The notes: generated by a model not told the origin, from the sequence alone. Numbered from the stretch's first letter, positions 29,740 to 42,558 are shown. The stretch: DNA of 64,000 nucleotides from Ipomoea triloba (GCF_003576645.1 NC_044920.1:4016922-4080921); one strand, 5' to 3'. Made by a program: numbers and translations.

Positions 29740-31307
29740 CACACATATTATAATTAATACTAATAAGAGCCGAAGAGAGTTAGGCCTAAAATGGGTAGAA
29801 AAAATGACGGTCAAATTAATTAATCAAATGGATGGTTCAGATGAATTATTTAATCAAATAGATGGTTAAGATAATTCAGATTAATATTATTAATAGAGAT
29901 TATCTAATTTAACCTTACTTTTATGATTATCCGTTAAGTTTTCCGTTAAATATTCTCTTCTCCGTTAATATTCCGTTAACTTTTAACTTACCCATTAATT
30001 TTCTATAAGAAAGGTCTTAGGTTCGAACCTCATCTCAATCAAATTTGATACAATTAAGTTTCTCACTCTATTTTACTCTTATTAAATTAAATAAATTAGT
30101 AGCTACAACAAAAAATGATACTTTTGTATTTCTTTAATTTAGAATTATGTGTCTACAATACATTTATTTGAAAAAATTATTCATTATCAAAAAATTAAAT
30201 TAAATAAGAGAAATAATTTCATTAGTTATATTGTCTTTATTTTCTCTAATGCAAAGATTCTTTACATTCAAATTTATCAATTGATATTCATTACATTGTC
30301 CATTATCTTATTTTTACAATATCTTGTAATTAAATATCAAAGTTATAGTACAAAATAATGTTATATATTTATTTACCAAGTATTTTATTAATATTATGAA
30401 AAAAATTTTAAAATAATTTGAAGCTAATTATATTAATTACTTGGGAATTGGTTGACAAAGAGAGTACTCAAATAATAACCCAACAAATTGAAGTGAAATC
30501 ACTCTATTTTACTCTTATTGAATTAAATAAATTAGTCGTTACACAAAAAAATGATACATATGTATTTCTTTAATACCATGAAAAAAATAAAAAAGAATAG
30601 TTTGAAATCAATAATATTAATTACTTGGGGGATATGTTGACAATGAAAGTACTCAAATAACCCATTACCCAGCAAATTAAAGCGAGAAACTACATTTTAA
30701 TATTTTTGGAATACATAATATTTTAAATTTTCAAATCTTTATTAATTTATTTAATCTTTTTTCTTAAACTAGGGATTTCTTTATTCACAATAACTCATTC
30801 AACCATAATGGTTGAACCAAATGAACCCCAAGGAACACCTAAAGGAAAGCCCATAGCTCCTATATCATAATCTCATTGCATGACGTTCGTTGTCATCTAT
30901 GCTACCAATAATATCCGAATTGCAAATAACACACTACCAACAAAAAGGAAGAGAACAAATAGTAAAGATGAAGACAATGACAATGTTACTCAAAAGAGAA
31001 TTAAGAACCACCTAGAAAAATTCAAATTAAAAGTAGTATTTATTTAGACAATCATTTTTAGAACAAATATTTAGACTATTGATTTTACAAGGTTGCAAAC
31101 ATTTATTTTAGTAATAATTATAATGAATTTTCTATATTATCTTGGATTCATATACTTTGAGTTAGATATTTAAATAAAAAAATTCGACATTCAATTACCC
31201 ATGTATAAACTTCTCCTATATAATCTTGCATTGATATACTTTCAAATATTTATTTAAATATAAACATTGGGCATTAACCCATTCGCGCAATGCGCGTATA
31301 AAACTAG
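29740..31307 (+). mobile_element. Non-autonomous Helitron nested in the hAT element
   Basis: The 3' end is clear: hairpin CGCGC-AAT-GCGCG (31284-31296), an AT-rich spacer, CTAG (31304-31307), then host T. The paralogous hAT lacks the segment and reads 'attataattaataaatata' across the site. The 5' end is about 29740-29760, around 'taatactaataagagccgaa', which resembles the TCTATACTATTAATAA start of the other Helitron family in this window. Note that 'ttataattaat' flanks both sides, which is unusual because Helitrons make no target duplication. The interior is AT-rich. Around 30880-31045 it encodes a lysine-rich fragment (KRKRTNSKDEDNDN) that may be the tail of a captured gene. Confidence 0.65.
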
Positions 31308-32189
31308 TTATAATTAATAAATATATATATATATATATATATATTTTTATAAATAATATATATATGGAATGAATTTGGTATTCATTCCAGTGGAATGAAT
31401 TTCCAAATTGTACTGGAATGAATTCCAAATTCATTCAACTGGAATGAATTTGGAATTCATTCCAGTTGGAAAATCATTCCTGTAAATTCCAGTTTTATTT
31501 TTTTTATTTTAATTTGTTAGAATTGTTAATTTGTTATGTTGGTATTTAATATTTAGATATTAGATTTTGGATTTGGATTATGTGATATTTTATGCACAGT
31601 TATTACGGCGCCCCGTTAAGTTGCGGCGCCCCCGGACTGTCTTGTTGCTTAGAAAATGTTGAAATTCGGAAGTCGTAAACCGAATTGAACACCGAACCAA
31701 ATTAAATCTGAACTGAAACCGAACCGTTTCAAACCAAACCGAAATCGAGCCAAACTCTAATGTTAAAGCGAATGTGGTTTATTTTTTTTAAAATCGAAAA
31801 ACCGAAACCGAAAAAAATCGAATCGAAGATCGAAACGCCCAAGCCTATTGAGTAGAGTCCTTTGTCAATTAAAGTCACAAGGCGAATTTCACCCAAAACG
31901 CACCTTCATTTATAATAACAGATTAACAGCTGTGAATTTTTCTATAAAAAATAATTGGAGAATTGGACTAACCAAGATAACATAGAGGAAGAAATTTCTA
32001 ACTACTCATCAAAGGTGGTCAGAAATATCGACCACCTTTGATGAGTACGTGATTAGAAATTCTGACTCTGTTCAACTACCACTAAGGTCTAAGGATGATC
32101 GAAAAAGATGAAAAGTTTCCTTATTATAGTTTCACTTTTGTGGAATGTAGTCCAAAATTGAGTGTTTTGATAGTGGTGTACAGTTAATA

Positions 32190-32480
32190 AGGAATTAAGG
32201 AAAAATGGTAATTTATGTTGCTTCATAATTTGTCAATTATCAATGTCACTCCTAAATTATTAGTGGTGTAAATGTTGCTCTTAAGTTCTACTTTAAGATG
32301 CATCAGTTTAAAATTTAGGGTGCGTAGCTTAAGGTGTGTATGTTTAAAATTTAAAGTGTGTCGCTTTTCTAGTTTAAAGTGCATCATTTTAAATTTAAGA
32401 TGCGTTGTTTTATAGCTTAAGGGGCATAGTTTTAAAACTTAAGGTTCGTAGTTTTATATCTTAAGGTGTTTGAGACAATT
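32190..32480. repeat. Degenerate tandem repeat of 'aacttaaggtgcgtagtttt' type
   Basis: Seven to eight imperfect units of about 25-30 bp (ttaaa.tttaaggtgcgt.gttt). Its left end (gtaatttatg...attattagtggtgtaaatg) also matches the foldback element at 42559-42820. The paralogue is at 63590-63850, just right of the LINE. Confidence 0.65.
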
Positions 32481-32615
32481 GATAATTTGCATGTATGTTG
32501 GCATGAAACTCGTTTTATAAAATAATTTTTCTTGATTTGAGCCGTTGATCTAGATTAGATCAACGATTCAGATCTCACCCCATCTTTCAACTGGGAGAGT
32601 CTTCGCACGTGAATG

Positions 32616-32719
<104 letters not shown>

Positions 32720-32742
32720 CATGTTAGGAACTAAGTCGACAC

Positions 32743-32911
32743 TTTGAAACAGTGTCTTTTGAGTATATTTCTAGATCAGTGAATAGGTGTGCTCATGCCT
32801 TAGCTAGAGCGGCTCGTTCGCAAACTGGTCCGTCTTGTTGGTTTTCTTCTATTCCCCACTGTATTGCTCATTTGATTTAATAATATTCGATATTGGTTTT
32901 CAAAAAAAAAA
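32743..32911 (+). pseudogene. 5'-truncated LINE 3' end with poly-A
   Basis: An open stretch at 32743-32880 (46 codons including stop) reads [20 protein letters not shown]...SIPHCIAHLI. It is the C-terminal end of an RNase H-bearing L1 ORF2; compare VRHIGRSTNQIAHALARAIG near the stop of the full LINE in this window. A short 3' UTR and an A-run (32902-32911) follow. This is the typical outcome of abortive target-primed reverse transcription. Only the last few dozen codons were copied. Confidence 0.8.
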
Positions 32912-32914
32912 TGC

Positions 32915-33125
32915 GGACATGACTTCTTGTGCGACCGGTGCAGATTACACCATTAGATATGAATAAATGCATCACATAGTGTTCATAAATGCACCAAAAA
33001 TGAAATGTACAAATGCACCACAAACAAAAAAAAATGCACCATATAATGGTGCATTTCTGAACACTTTGTGGTGCATTTATATGTACCTAATGGTGAGTGA
33101 CCGCATCGAAAGTCTTGTTCGTACC
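32915..33125. mobile_element. Foldback MITE, 'aaatgcacca' family
   Basis: Inner arms are inverted: 'cattagatatgaataaatgc' at 32952 against 'gcatttatatgtacctaatg' near 33073, with 'aaatgcacc' and 'ggtgcattt' words between. The outer arms carry 'gcggacatgac' and 'gtgaccgc'. Related in sequence to 33614-33838. It abuts the poly-A of the truncated LINE. Confidence 0.55.
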
Positions 33126-33579
33126 GTAAGCTAAATATGTATATATTTATTTTACTTTTTTATTTACAAAGGGTACTTTTGTAATTTTGATTTGTGTTTT
33201 AGATGCTGAAATGATTATACATGGATGTTATGTTTGATTTTAAAAGTTGAATTTATGGTAAACTGAGATTTCCTTGTTGATATACTCTATTTTTTGTATG
33301 AGGTTCTTTCTCCATATTATTTTGAATTTTTCTTCTTTTGTGTTTATTTTTTTCCAATATCGTTAGAGAAAAATTGTAATTTCATAGAATTACAATCACT
33401 CCAACAAAACAATGAAATGAGAAATCATCTCTCAATGAGAATTGTGAAAAAATCCGGGTTGTCAATTTTGAGTATGTGTATGACGTGCGAAACTAATATT
33501 TTTTGTATGGCATGTGATGTTTGGAAGTTAATCCGATGCACGAGGAAATCTCTCAATGGCGTGGGATACTAAATATTCT

Positions 33580-33603
33580 TATATATATATATATATATAT
33601 ATA
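33580..33603. repeat. (AT)n microsatellite
   Basis: Short TA run immediately left of a foldback MITE. Confidence 0.8.
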
Positions 33604-33613
33604 GATTTATATT

Positions 33614-33837
33614 CAAATGTGGCCGCGCCTTCTCGTGCGGTTTACACCACTCAATGTTAAGAAATGCACCACTCAATGTTACGAAATGCACCACAATGAA
33701 AATGCATTTCTTAATATGAAATGCACCACTCAATGTTATTTGTGTGGTGCATTTCGTAATATTGAGTGGTGCATTTCTTAACATTGAGTGGTGTAAACCG
33801 CACGGCCGCATGGGAAGACGCGGCCACACCTAAACAT

Positions 33838-33838
<1 letters not shown>
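33614..33838. mobile_element. Foldback MITE with ~95-bp arms
   Basis: The left arm (atgtggccgcgccttctcg, then tgcggtttacaccactcaat, then two 'gaaatgcaccac' units) is the inverse of the right arm ending 'gaagacgcggccacacct'. Almost the whole element is a hairpin and there is no coding capacity. (AT)n tracts flank both sides, so the target duplication (perhaps TA) is not readable. Confidence 0.75.

Positions 33839-33840
<2 letters not shown>

Positions 33841-33893
<53 letters not shown>
33841..33893. repeat. (AT)n microsatellite
   Basis: About 26 TA units between the foldback MITE and a Helitron-type 3' end. Confidence 0.9.
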
Positions 33894-33898
<5 letters not shown>

Positions 33899-33902
33899 TT
33901 AT

Positions 33903-33929
33903 CTGTGCATCGCACGGGTAATTTACTAG
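33903..33929 (+). mobile_element. Helitron-type 3' terminus
   Basis: Hairpin GTGC-ATC-GCAC (33905-33915), then 'gggtaattta' and CTAG (33926-33929) followed by T. This is the same arrangement as the tails at 31307 and 51747. The matching 5' end was not found. Confidence 0.55.
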
Positions 33930-34278
33930 TAAGTATATATACGACATGTGTATTTATGTTTTATCAATAATTTTAGGGTGTTTCTTTCCATATAGAAAAT
34001 ATTATAAACCATTATAAATACTATTAAATATTTTACAAAGTCAAATCCTTTATGTTGTATTAAACAAATCATGTATGTTTGCTAATAAGGTGGAAAATGT
34101 ATATATAGGGGTGAATAATAAAAATAAGAACCACAAAATGGTCCTCACACGTTATTGAAAAAGAACTTTTAACACATAAAATAGTCATTACAAGTTACAT
34201 AAGTAAACTCTTAAATAATATAATTATTTATAGTTTCACCTTTAATTTTATTGTTTAAATATATAATATAAAAAATAA

Positions 34279-34306
34279 TTCGTGCATGGCTCGGGTAATT
34301 TACTAG
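34279..34306 (+). mobile_element. Second Helitron-type 3' terminus
   Basis: 'cgtgcatggctcgggtaattta' plus CTAG (34303-34306) and T closely matches the tail at 33929. The hairpin is decayed. The stretch between the two tails (33930-34306) is AT-rich and could be one small Helitron or two nested ones. Confidence 0.45.
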
Positions 34307-34518
34307 TATATATAACTATATAAGTATACCACACAGTTAATTTCCATACGAGACACTCAATTAGTAACTATTGAGCACACACGTCCCTATATGTAGGCAT
34401 ATGTAACTATATTTAGGCACACAATTACAAACACTCATTGTTAATTATGCCACAAAGATGTCTATGTTAATGCTAGTAATATATGATGTATTTCACCTTC
34501 AATTTTTGTATACTATTT

Positions 34519-35184
<666 letters not shown>

Positions 35185-36000
35185 TTTTGTCATCAATATT
35201 TTCACATTTTTACCCCACTCAAGGATATTTTTTGCTCCGAACCAAACTATAATGTAATTTATCAAAAACATTTTAGTGTAAATTTGTAATTTATAATCTC
35301 TTTTGTATTTTAACCATATTATGACTGATTGATATTTTGTCATTGACATTTCTAACGTAATTTAAATTTCGCCTCCACTTAGTCGATTTTCTGACTCCGT
35401 CCCTGGGAGTCCATGGTTCTGAGCCTAATAAGATGATTTGGGTTGCCCAAGAAGATGACTCGGGCTCAATAAGGCGACCCGGGACCAAGAAGGTGGTCCA
35501 GACTAATAAGGCAATCTGGTTGAGGCTACCCGAGATTGCCATTCCGTCACAGAGCCTGTTTCCAGGGCGCGGTGGTCAGATTTGGCCCAACCCCGCGCCC
35601 TACCCTGCGAGTTTCGACCAAATTCTGTGGCTCACCACGAAGTTAGCTACACCATATTCCTTGTAATGCTCTTACCCCAGTGGGGGGTGGGGTGAGGGAA
35701 CAATTGTTACACCATACACCAGGGTTCATAACATGATAGTTACATGTACAGAAATTATCAACTGCAGGTATAATTGCTGACATATAATATGATAACAAGA
35801 ATGCAAGGTAGACCATGGTCCATGATATAATTTGGGTTAGAGTTGGATTAGAACGGATTTATGAGCAGTTGGGTTTTCCCGCTTCAAGATGGACTAACAG
35901 GCCGGGATGGTTTTTAGGCTTCCACTTTGGGCCAGTGCATTAAAATGGGCTTTGGTGGGTTGTTCGGGTGGGCTTGAACATTGAACTACTACCACAATGA
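35185..36000. other. Intergenic, unrecognised repetitive DNA
   Basis: Contains a run of short repeated words at 35418-35530 ('aagatgactcgggctcaata', 'aggcgacccgggaccaagaa'). No gene, LTR pair or terminal repeat could be established. Confidence 0.4.
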
Positions 36001-36002
36001 CG

Positions 36003-36635
36003 GCAAATTATGCTGTGGACCTAGGTCCACCTTGCAAGGTGGACTTGGGTCCAAAACTACGTTGTTTTTGTCTCTTTTTTTTTTTAATTAGTAAACATAT
36101 TGCTGAATATAGAGTTGTCCAAAAATGTGTGGATGTAGAGGTTTCAAAGTGTGAATGTAGAGTATAGGAATCGTGAATGTACAATTATGATTGTGTGAAT
36201 GTAGAGTTGCCCAGAAATGTGTGAATGTAGAGGTTTCAAAGTGTGAATGTAGAGTATAGGAATCGTGAATTACAGTTATGATTGTGTGAATCTGTAATAG
36301 AGTTAAGAAGTTCTAGCAACTTGTAGTCCTGTAATGTGTGAATGTGAAGTTTTCAAGTTGTGAATATGGAGTATAGGACCTGTGAATATAGAGTTTTTAA
36401 TGTGTGAATGCATAACAGTGGTAATATAGTTACTAAACATATAATCTTGTAATGTGTGAATGTGGAGTTTACAAAGTGTTAATGTAGAGTATCATATAAT
36501 CATGTANTGTGTGAATGTAGAGTTTACAAAGTGTGAATGTATAGTATAGTGTATGTGAATGTAGAGTATAGTGTATGTGAATGTAGACCCAGGTCCACCT
36601 TGCAAGGTGGACCTGGGTCCACGGCATAACAATTG
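36003..36635. mobile_element. TIR element made of a minisatellite core and palindromic ends
   Basis: The left terminus 'aattatgctgtggacctagg' plus a palindrome (ggtccaccttgcaaggtggac) is inverted at the right ('aggtggacctgggtccacgg', then 'cataacaatt'). Between them lie some 20 imperfect repeats of 'gtgtgaatgtagagt'. There is no coding capacity. The same terminus recurs at 37735-37761 and 39471-39497. An assembly 'n' falls inside the array at 36507, so the repeat count is unreliable. Superfamily unknown. Confidence 0.6.
36507..36507. other. Assembly join (single n)
   Basis: A lone ambiguous base inside the minisatellite. The piece 36508-38237 lies between this n and the one at 38238 and is repeated almost exactly by 38244-39973. 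Confidence 0.8.
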
Positions 36636-37429
36636 CACAATGACTTACTCCGTATTATTTAATATACTGCGGTTCTGCGAATGTCATACATTTTATGTGA
36701 AAAATCTCCAAATTAAACTATTCAATTTAACTATTTTAAATCTCCTAATAGCCAAGCACATTGTGCTCAGATGGCATGTAGTGACCTCTCCCATATGGGA
36801 GGTTATGAGTTTAAGCCTCAATTCAAGACAATATCGAAGTTGACTCTTTATGTTTTAACAGGTTGTAATAAGGGGAATAGTCCTACTGAAATGGATTAAA
36901 GGTCAGTTTGAAACTACGAAAAACATTTTTTGAAAGCGATCTTTTACTATTTGACTAAATGTAAAAAAAAATATATTTTTTCTCTTTGATCTATTTTTAA
37001 AACCATGAACATAAAAATATTACAAAGTTATTTCTTACTCCGAATAAAATACGGAGTATTAATCACTTTTAATGATGATAATAATAATATTTATGGTTTA
37101 AATTGAAATAAAATAAAATTTAAAATAGTTATACAAATTAATATTAATAATAATTATAATAAAAGACGAAATAAATAATTTTTTTAACTTGTAATTTATT
37201 ATAATAAAAATGAATACATAAATTGCTATATATAATATATTTGAACCAAAGAATTTGAAGATTTTTTTTTTGGATGTGGGCTGAGTTGAGCTGTTGTCCA
37301 TGATATAATTTGCATGTAGAGCTTGGAGGAACTTGGAGAAGGTAAGATGTGTGGGAATGCGTAAATCCCCCGTTGGCACCTAAGTTGCACCTAGGTGCAT
37401 GAATATTAACAAGGTAAATTACTTACATT

Positions 37430-37590
37430 TGACCCTTAGTTAACAATCTTTAGACAGATGAATTGACAGAGGACCAAATTAGGTAAAAATTGAATAGTTG
37501 AGGATTTAATTGGATTCAATCAATAGTCGATGACTAATTTGTAAATTATGCTATAGTCGAGGGACCATTTTGGGTATTTACTCATTAAAA
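37430..37590. mobile_element. Lone MULE-like terminal repeat (present again at 39166-39326)
   Basis: Reads 'ttgacagaggaccaaatta' and later 'gctatagtcgagggaccatt' plus 'ttgggtatttactca'. This is the right arm of the MULE in XPO4 intron 17 ('gctatagtcgagggacc', 'aaaatgggtattaactc') in diverged form. No opposite arm is nearby, so it looks like a solo or truncated terminus. Confidence 0.55.
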
Positions 37591-37769
37591 AATTGTGTTA
37601 TACTATTGAATATAGAGTTATAAAATTGTGAATATAAAGTTATGTAATTGTGAATGAAGGAGTTTATTTTTCAGATGAAGACAGTGATGATGATCAACAT
37701 TTTAAATTCCCAGTGTTTAAGGCAATTATTTGCGGCAAAATATGCTATGGACCCAGGTCCACATTCACA

Positions 37770-38110
<341 letters not shown>

Positions 38111-38237
38111 TAAATCTCAATCAAATTATATCCCAAGTCTGGTCATTTTTTTTTGGGTAAATATAAATATGTATTAAATACCCGAAAACCAAGTACAGAT
38201 ACACAGGGCATACCCTCGCATAAATACAAGCACAAAA

Positions 38238-38238
38238 N
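38238..38238. other. Assembly join (single n)
   Basis: Sits where the sequence jumps from the middle of the 'acaagcacaaaact' context back to the minisatellite 'tagtgtatgtgaatgtgg'. Confidence 0.85.
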
Positions 38239-39502
38239 TAGTGTATGTGAATGTGGAGTTTACAAAGTGTGAATGTATAGTATAGTGTATGTGAATGTAG
38301 AGTATAGTGTATGTGAATGTAGACCCAGGTCCACCTTGCAAGGTGGACCTGGGTCCACGGCATAACAATTGCACAATGACTTACTCCGTATTATTTAATA
38401 TACTGCGGTTCTGCGAATGTCATACATTTTATGTGAAAAATCTCCAAATTAAACTATTCAATTTAACTATTTTAAATCTCCTAATAGCCAAGCACATTGT
38501 GCTCAGATGGCATGTAGTGACCTCTCCCATATGGGAGGTTATGAGTTTAAGCCTCAATTCAAGACAATATCGAAGTTGACTCTTTATGTTTTAACAGGTT
38601 GTAATAAGGGGAATAGTCCTACTGAAATGGATTAAAGGTCAGTTTGAAACTACGAAAAACATTTTTTGAAAGCGATCTTTTACTATTTGACTAAATGTAA
38701 AAAAAAATATATTTTTTCTCTTTGATCTATTTTTAAAACCATGAACATAAAAATATTACAAAGTTATTTCTTACTCCGAATAAAATACGGAGTATTAATC
38801 ACTTTTAATGATGATAATAATAATATTTATGGTTTAAATTGAAATAAAATAAAATTTAAAATAGTTATACAAATTAATATTAATAATAATTATAATAAAA
38901 GACGAAATAAATAATTTTTTTAACTTGTAATTTATTATAATAAAAATGAATACATAAATTGCTATATATAATATATTTGAACCAAAGAATTTGAAGATTT
39001 TTTTTTTGGATGTGGGCTGAGTTGAGCTGTTGTCCATGATATAATTTGCATGTAGAGCTTGGAGGAACTTGGAGAAGGTAAGATGTGTGGGAATGCGTAA
39101 ATCCCCCGTTGGCACCTAAGTTGCACCTAGGTGCATGAATATTAACAAGGTAAATTACTTACATTTGACCCTTAGTTAACAATCTTTAGACAGATGAATT
39201 GACAGAGGACCAAATTAGGTAAAAATTGAATAGTTGAGGATTTAATTGGATTCAATCAATAGTCGATGACTAATTTGTAAATTATGCTATAGTCGAGGGA
39301 CCATTTTGGGTATTTACTCATTAAAAAATTGTGTTATACTATTGAATATAGAGTTATAAAATTGTGAATATAAAGTTATGTAATTGTGAATGAAGGAGTT
39401 TATTTTTCAGATGAAGACAGTGATGATGATCAACATTTTAAATTCCCAGTGTTTAAGGCAATTATTTGCGGCAAAATATGCTATGGACCCAGGTCCACAT
39501 TC

Positions 39503-39846
<344 letters not shown>

Positions 39847-40068
39847 TAAATCTCAATCAAATTATATCCCAAGTCTGGTCATTTTTTTTTGGGTAAATAT
39901 AAATATGTATTAAATACCCGAAAACCAAGTACAGATACACAGGGCATACCCTCGCATAAATACAAGCACAAAACTACTCAAGAAAAGCACAAAGGTTACA
40001 AACTAAACAAATTTTATATCTATCTGATTCAACTCTAAGGCATCAAGAGGAGCAATAGTCTAACTATA

Positions 40069-40640
40069 GATGGGAAATGAAGATGACTATTTCAGTCCCT
40101 AAGATGGAGAAAAATAGCCGGTCATCCAAAAACCAGAACGAACCAACAAGGCAAAGAAAAAGCATCCAAGGCCTAACTGATTGGTGCTACGGCCTGGGCA
40201 CAGATTAGGTGAATCACCATAGCACTCGCCCAACCAAACCTGCATGTGAGCTAAAGAGAACTACTAAGATAGAGGCCATTATAAACATCAAGAAAAAACA
40301 AAAAGCAGACTGCTAATTGCTTAAAAGCAGCATCCAAGCGCCTAATTACAATTACTCAGGGCATTCCCCGGCATCCAGCAAAAACAAGGTGCAGCAAATA
40401 TACGAGAATTCAATGAGCAAAGACCAAGAAGAAAGGGAAAAAACAACGAGCCAAATATTTATTTTTATTATTTTTTTCCTGGGAAGCAAAGGAACAGGCA
40501 AGCAGCGGGAAACTGAACGAGGAAAAAATACCAAGGCAGCGAAGAAGAAACCAAAGTCTAGGAAAAAAAAAGGTGAAACTAAAGTCTGTGAGTGGAGGAC
40601 CCAATTAAAATGGTCACTCCCACGAAGAGAAGCAGCAATG
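40069..40640. other. Unrecognised stretch, possibly antisense non-LTR or organelle-derived
   Basis: Purine-rich sequence with no ATG-to-stop frame that I recognise as a protein family. It follows the 566-bp duplication and precedes organelle-like DNA. Origin unresolved. Confidence 0.3.
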
Positions 40641-41160
40641 AAAGAACCACCCCTTCCTGTTTTTTGTACTGTCAGATAGAAAGAAAATTAGATCCCAAAG
40701 AGTCATTCTTTACCACTTTAGGGGGTGAAGGGATGGTTTACATACAACCGATGCCAAGAGATTTTTCAGTTTCTAGATCTAATCAACTATGTCTTCTAGT
40801 CTGAGAACTCTTTTAAAGTGGGGGTAGGGGCGGATGTAGCCAAGTGGATCAAGGCAGTGGATTGTGAATCCACCACGCACGGGTTCAATCCCCGTCGTTC
40901 GCCCATCAATAAATGGACCATTTGTTTCGGAGACACAAGACAAACCTAGAATGAATTCTTTCTGCAAGTCATCTTGAGGCTTTCAAACGCATCCAAGCAA
41001 TTGGTATCCGATTTCAACATAGAAAGCATAGATTCGCGTGGTATCCGATTTCAGCATAGAAAGTATAGATTCGCGTCGCCTACTTGCTGAAAGCAAAAAA
41101 GGAATGGCCGATCATGAATTCTATGACGTTTTTAAGACCTCACTAATCAGTTGCATGCAT
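40641..41160 (+). other. Organelle-derived insertion (NUMT/NUPT candidate)
   Basis: A block of higher GC and organelle-like wording surrounds a plastid-type tRNA-His. To the right of the tRNA, a roughly 36-bp unit ('ggtatccgatttca.catag') is repeated in tandem at about 41001-41075. The 3' flank does not look like plastid rpl2/IR sequence, so I favour mitochondrial DNA carrying the plastid-like trnH common in angiosperm mitochondria. The exact edges are guesses. Confidence 0.6.
40829..40903 (+). tRNA. trnH-GUG: tRNA-His (GUG), organelle type
   Basis: A complete cloverleaf. Acceptor stem GCGGATG pairs with CGTTCGC, with the His-specific extra G at -1 (40829) opposite the discriminator C (40903). 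D arm AGCC...GGC; anticodon stem GTGGA/TCCAC with loop TTGTGAA (anticodon GTG at 40864-40866); T arm ACGGG-TTCAATC-CCCGT. No intron; CCA is not encoded. The sequence is the plastid/mitochondrial trnH type, not a nuclear tRNA-His. Inside a nuclear insertion it may still have pol III boxes, but expression is doubtful. Confidence 0.92.
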
Positions 41161-41479
41161 GGCTCTGATACCATACCAAATTAATGCATAGTTGGACTGT
41201 ACTGCACATATTATACCTTTTGCATGGCTCTGTGACGTATGTGCTCCATCTCAACTAAAAGTCTAAGCTAATAGTAGGACTGCACATATTATATTTATGC
41301 TCACAGTGAGGAACTGATGTCTTGGCTTTTCTTCTTGTTTTCTTGATTTCATTTCTTTGGGCACCAACTTTTCTTGATTTCTTACTGGCAAACAGGATTG
41401 CAGGAGAAAGGGAAGAACAAAAGAGAGTTGAGATCGAGTTGAAGAAGTTCGTAGAGAGAAAATAAGCGGGAAAAAACTC

Positions 41480-42093
41480 AGAAGAGGAGACGTGGAGCTG
41501 GGCGGCACGTGATATCTTACTAGATTCCTGGACTACACTTCTCATGGTATTTGTTTTGATCTTCGATTTTTAATTACTACTTTTTCTGATGCATTGATAT
41601 CTATTAGGTGTGTGTGATAGCAAACATATCATAGTACTGCTTCTTGTCTTATTTGCATTTATATTTAAATAATGTATCTAGTTATGGTGGAGGCGGTTGG
41701 AATTGGGTTTTGGTTTGTATTTTTGTTTCTTTCATGTAATATTGTGGACAAAATAAAATCTTTTGGTTTGCTTACAACACATCTTGTTGAGTTTCTCTTA
41801 TGTACCTTTCTTTATATATATATTTTTAAAAATTTTTTATATACATTTTCAGCCATTGCATAGTACAAATTGCAAGGAGTTGCTCCCACCAGAAGGGATT
41901 ACTGCTTCGCCCAATCTTTTTACACTGATAGCAGAATCTGAATTACAGGGTAATCCTATGTTTTCATAGATGTTGTGCTTTAAGTTACTATTGGAATGCA
42001 TGTTTTATCCTTGTAACATTATTTTTTGATGTAGCTGCTTCTGCATCAGCCTTCGGTGATGATAATGAATCTAGTTACTTTCAGGCCTCTATA
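41480..42093 (+). pseudogene. XPO4 gene fragment (exons 12-14 with introns)
   Basis: Nearly identical to 10670-11287 of the exportin-4 gene. It holds the 3' part of exon 12 (EEETWSWAARDILLDSWTTLLM), intron 12, all of exon 13 (PLHSTNCKELLPPEG), intron 13 and most of exon 14 (ASASAFGDDNESSYFQAS). Retained introns show DNA-level copying. The left break is inside exon 12 and the right break inside exon 14, where it runs into 'atataatactc'. There are small differences such as SAFSDDN to SAFGDDN and SAAASLF to TASPNLF. It lacks a start and cannot make exportin-4. Confidence 0.93.
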
Positions 42094-42558
42094 TATAATA
42101 CTCATACTCTGTATTTTTTTTTTAAATCACTGCATTCAAAGTCAAAATTTGTCAAAGTAACCTCATATGTTGTAAATTTATACTTTGGCACAGTTCACAA
42201 CTCGATATGTATGTTACAATTGGTATTTGTAACTTAGTTACAACTTACAACCTAAGTACTCCATTTTTCACATTTTATTTATGTGTTTGTTCACGTTCTA
42301 ATACAGATTCTCACCCCACCCCACCCCTTATGTATTGCTCGTCATACAATCAAGATTGGTTTGCACCAATAGATCAAGTTCAAGAAAGTAAACAATTCAA
42401 CATGTTATTAGCATAACTTCAAGAAAGCAAACAATTCAACACGTTATCAACATTCTTCTTCTTTTGCGCATTTTGTCTTCAATGAGTTATGGCATTGTTT
42501 ATGTATAATTATGGTGTTTTTTTTTTTTTTGTCTGGTTATTACTATATTAGAGATTGG

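Larger units (their letters stand above)
29230..31847. mobile_element. hAT-type non-autonomous element, copy 1, with nested insertions
   Basis: Left end TAGGGGTGCACAAAATGG directly follows ATGAGTAG (29222-29229). The right end is decayed (cgcccaagcctatt), followed by GAGTAGAG. The cleaner paralogue at 53701-54359 shows matching TIRs and an exact 8-bp duplication, so the hAT assignment is carried over from there. The subterminal regions are full of 'accgaa' and 'tcggtt' words. The AT tract in the middle holds two later insertions (29451-29730 and about 29740-31307). Confidence 0.75.

Noticed and set aside
36571..36843. Frame starting in 'gtagacccaggtcc'
   Set aside because: It starts in a palindromic transposon end and runs into AT-rich DNA; duplicated only through the assembly join.
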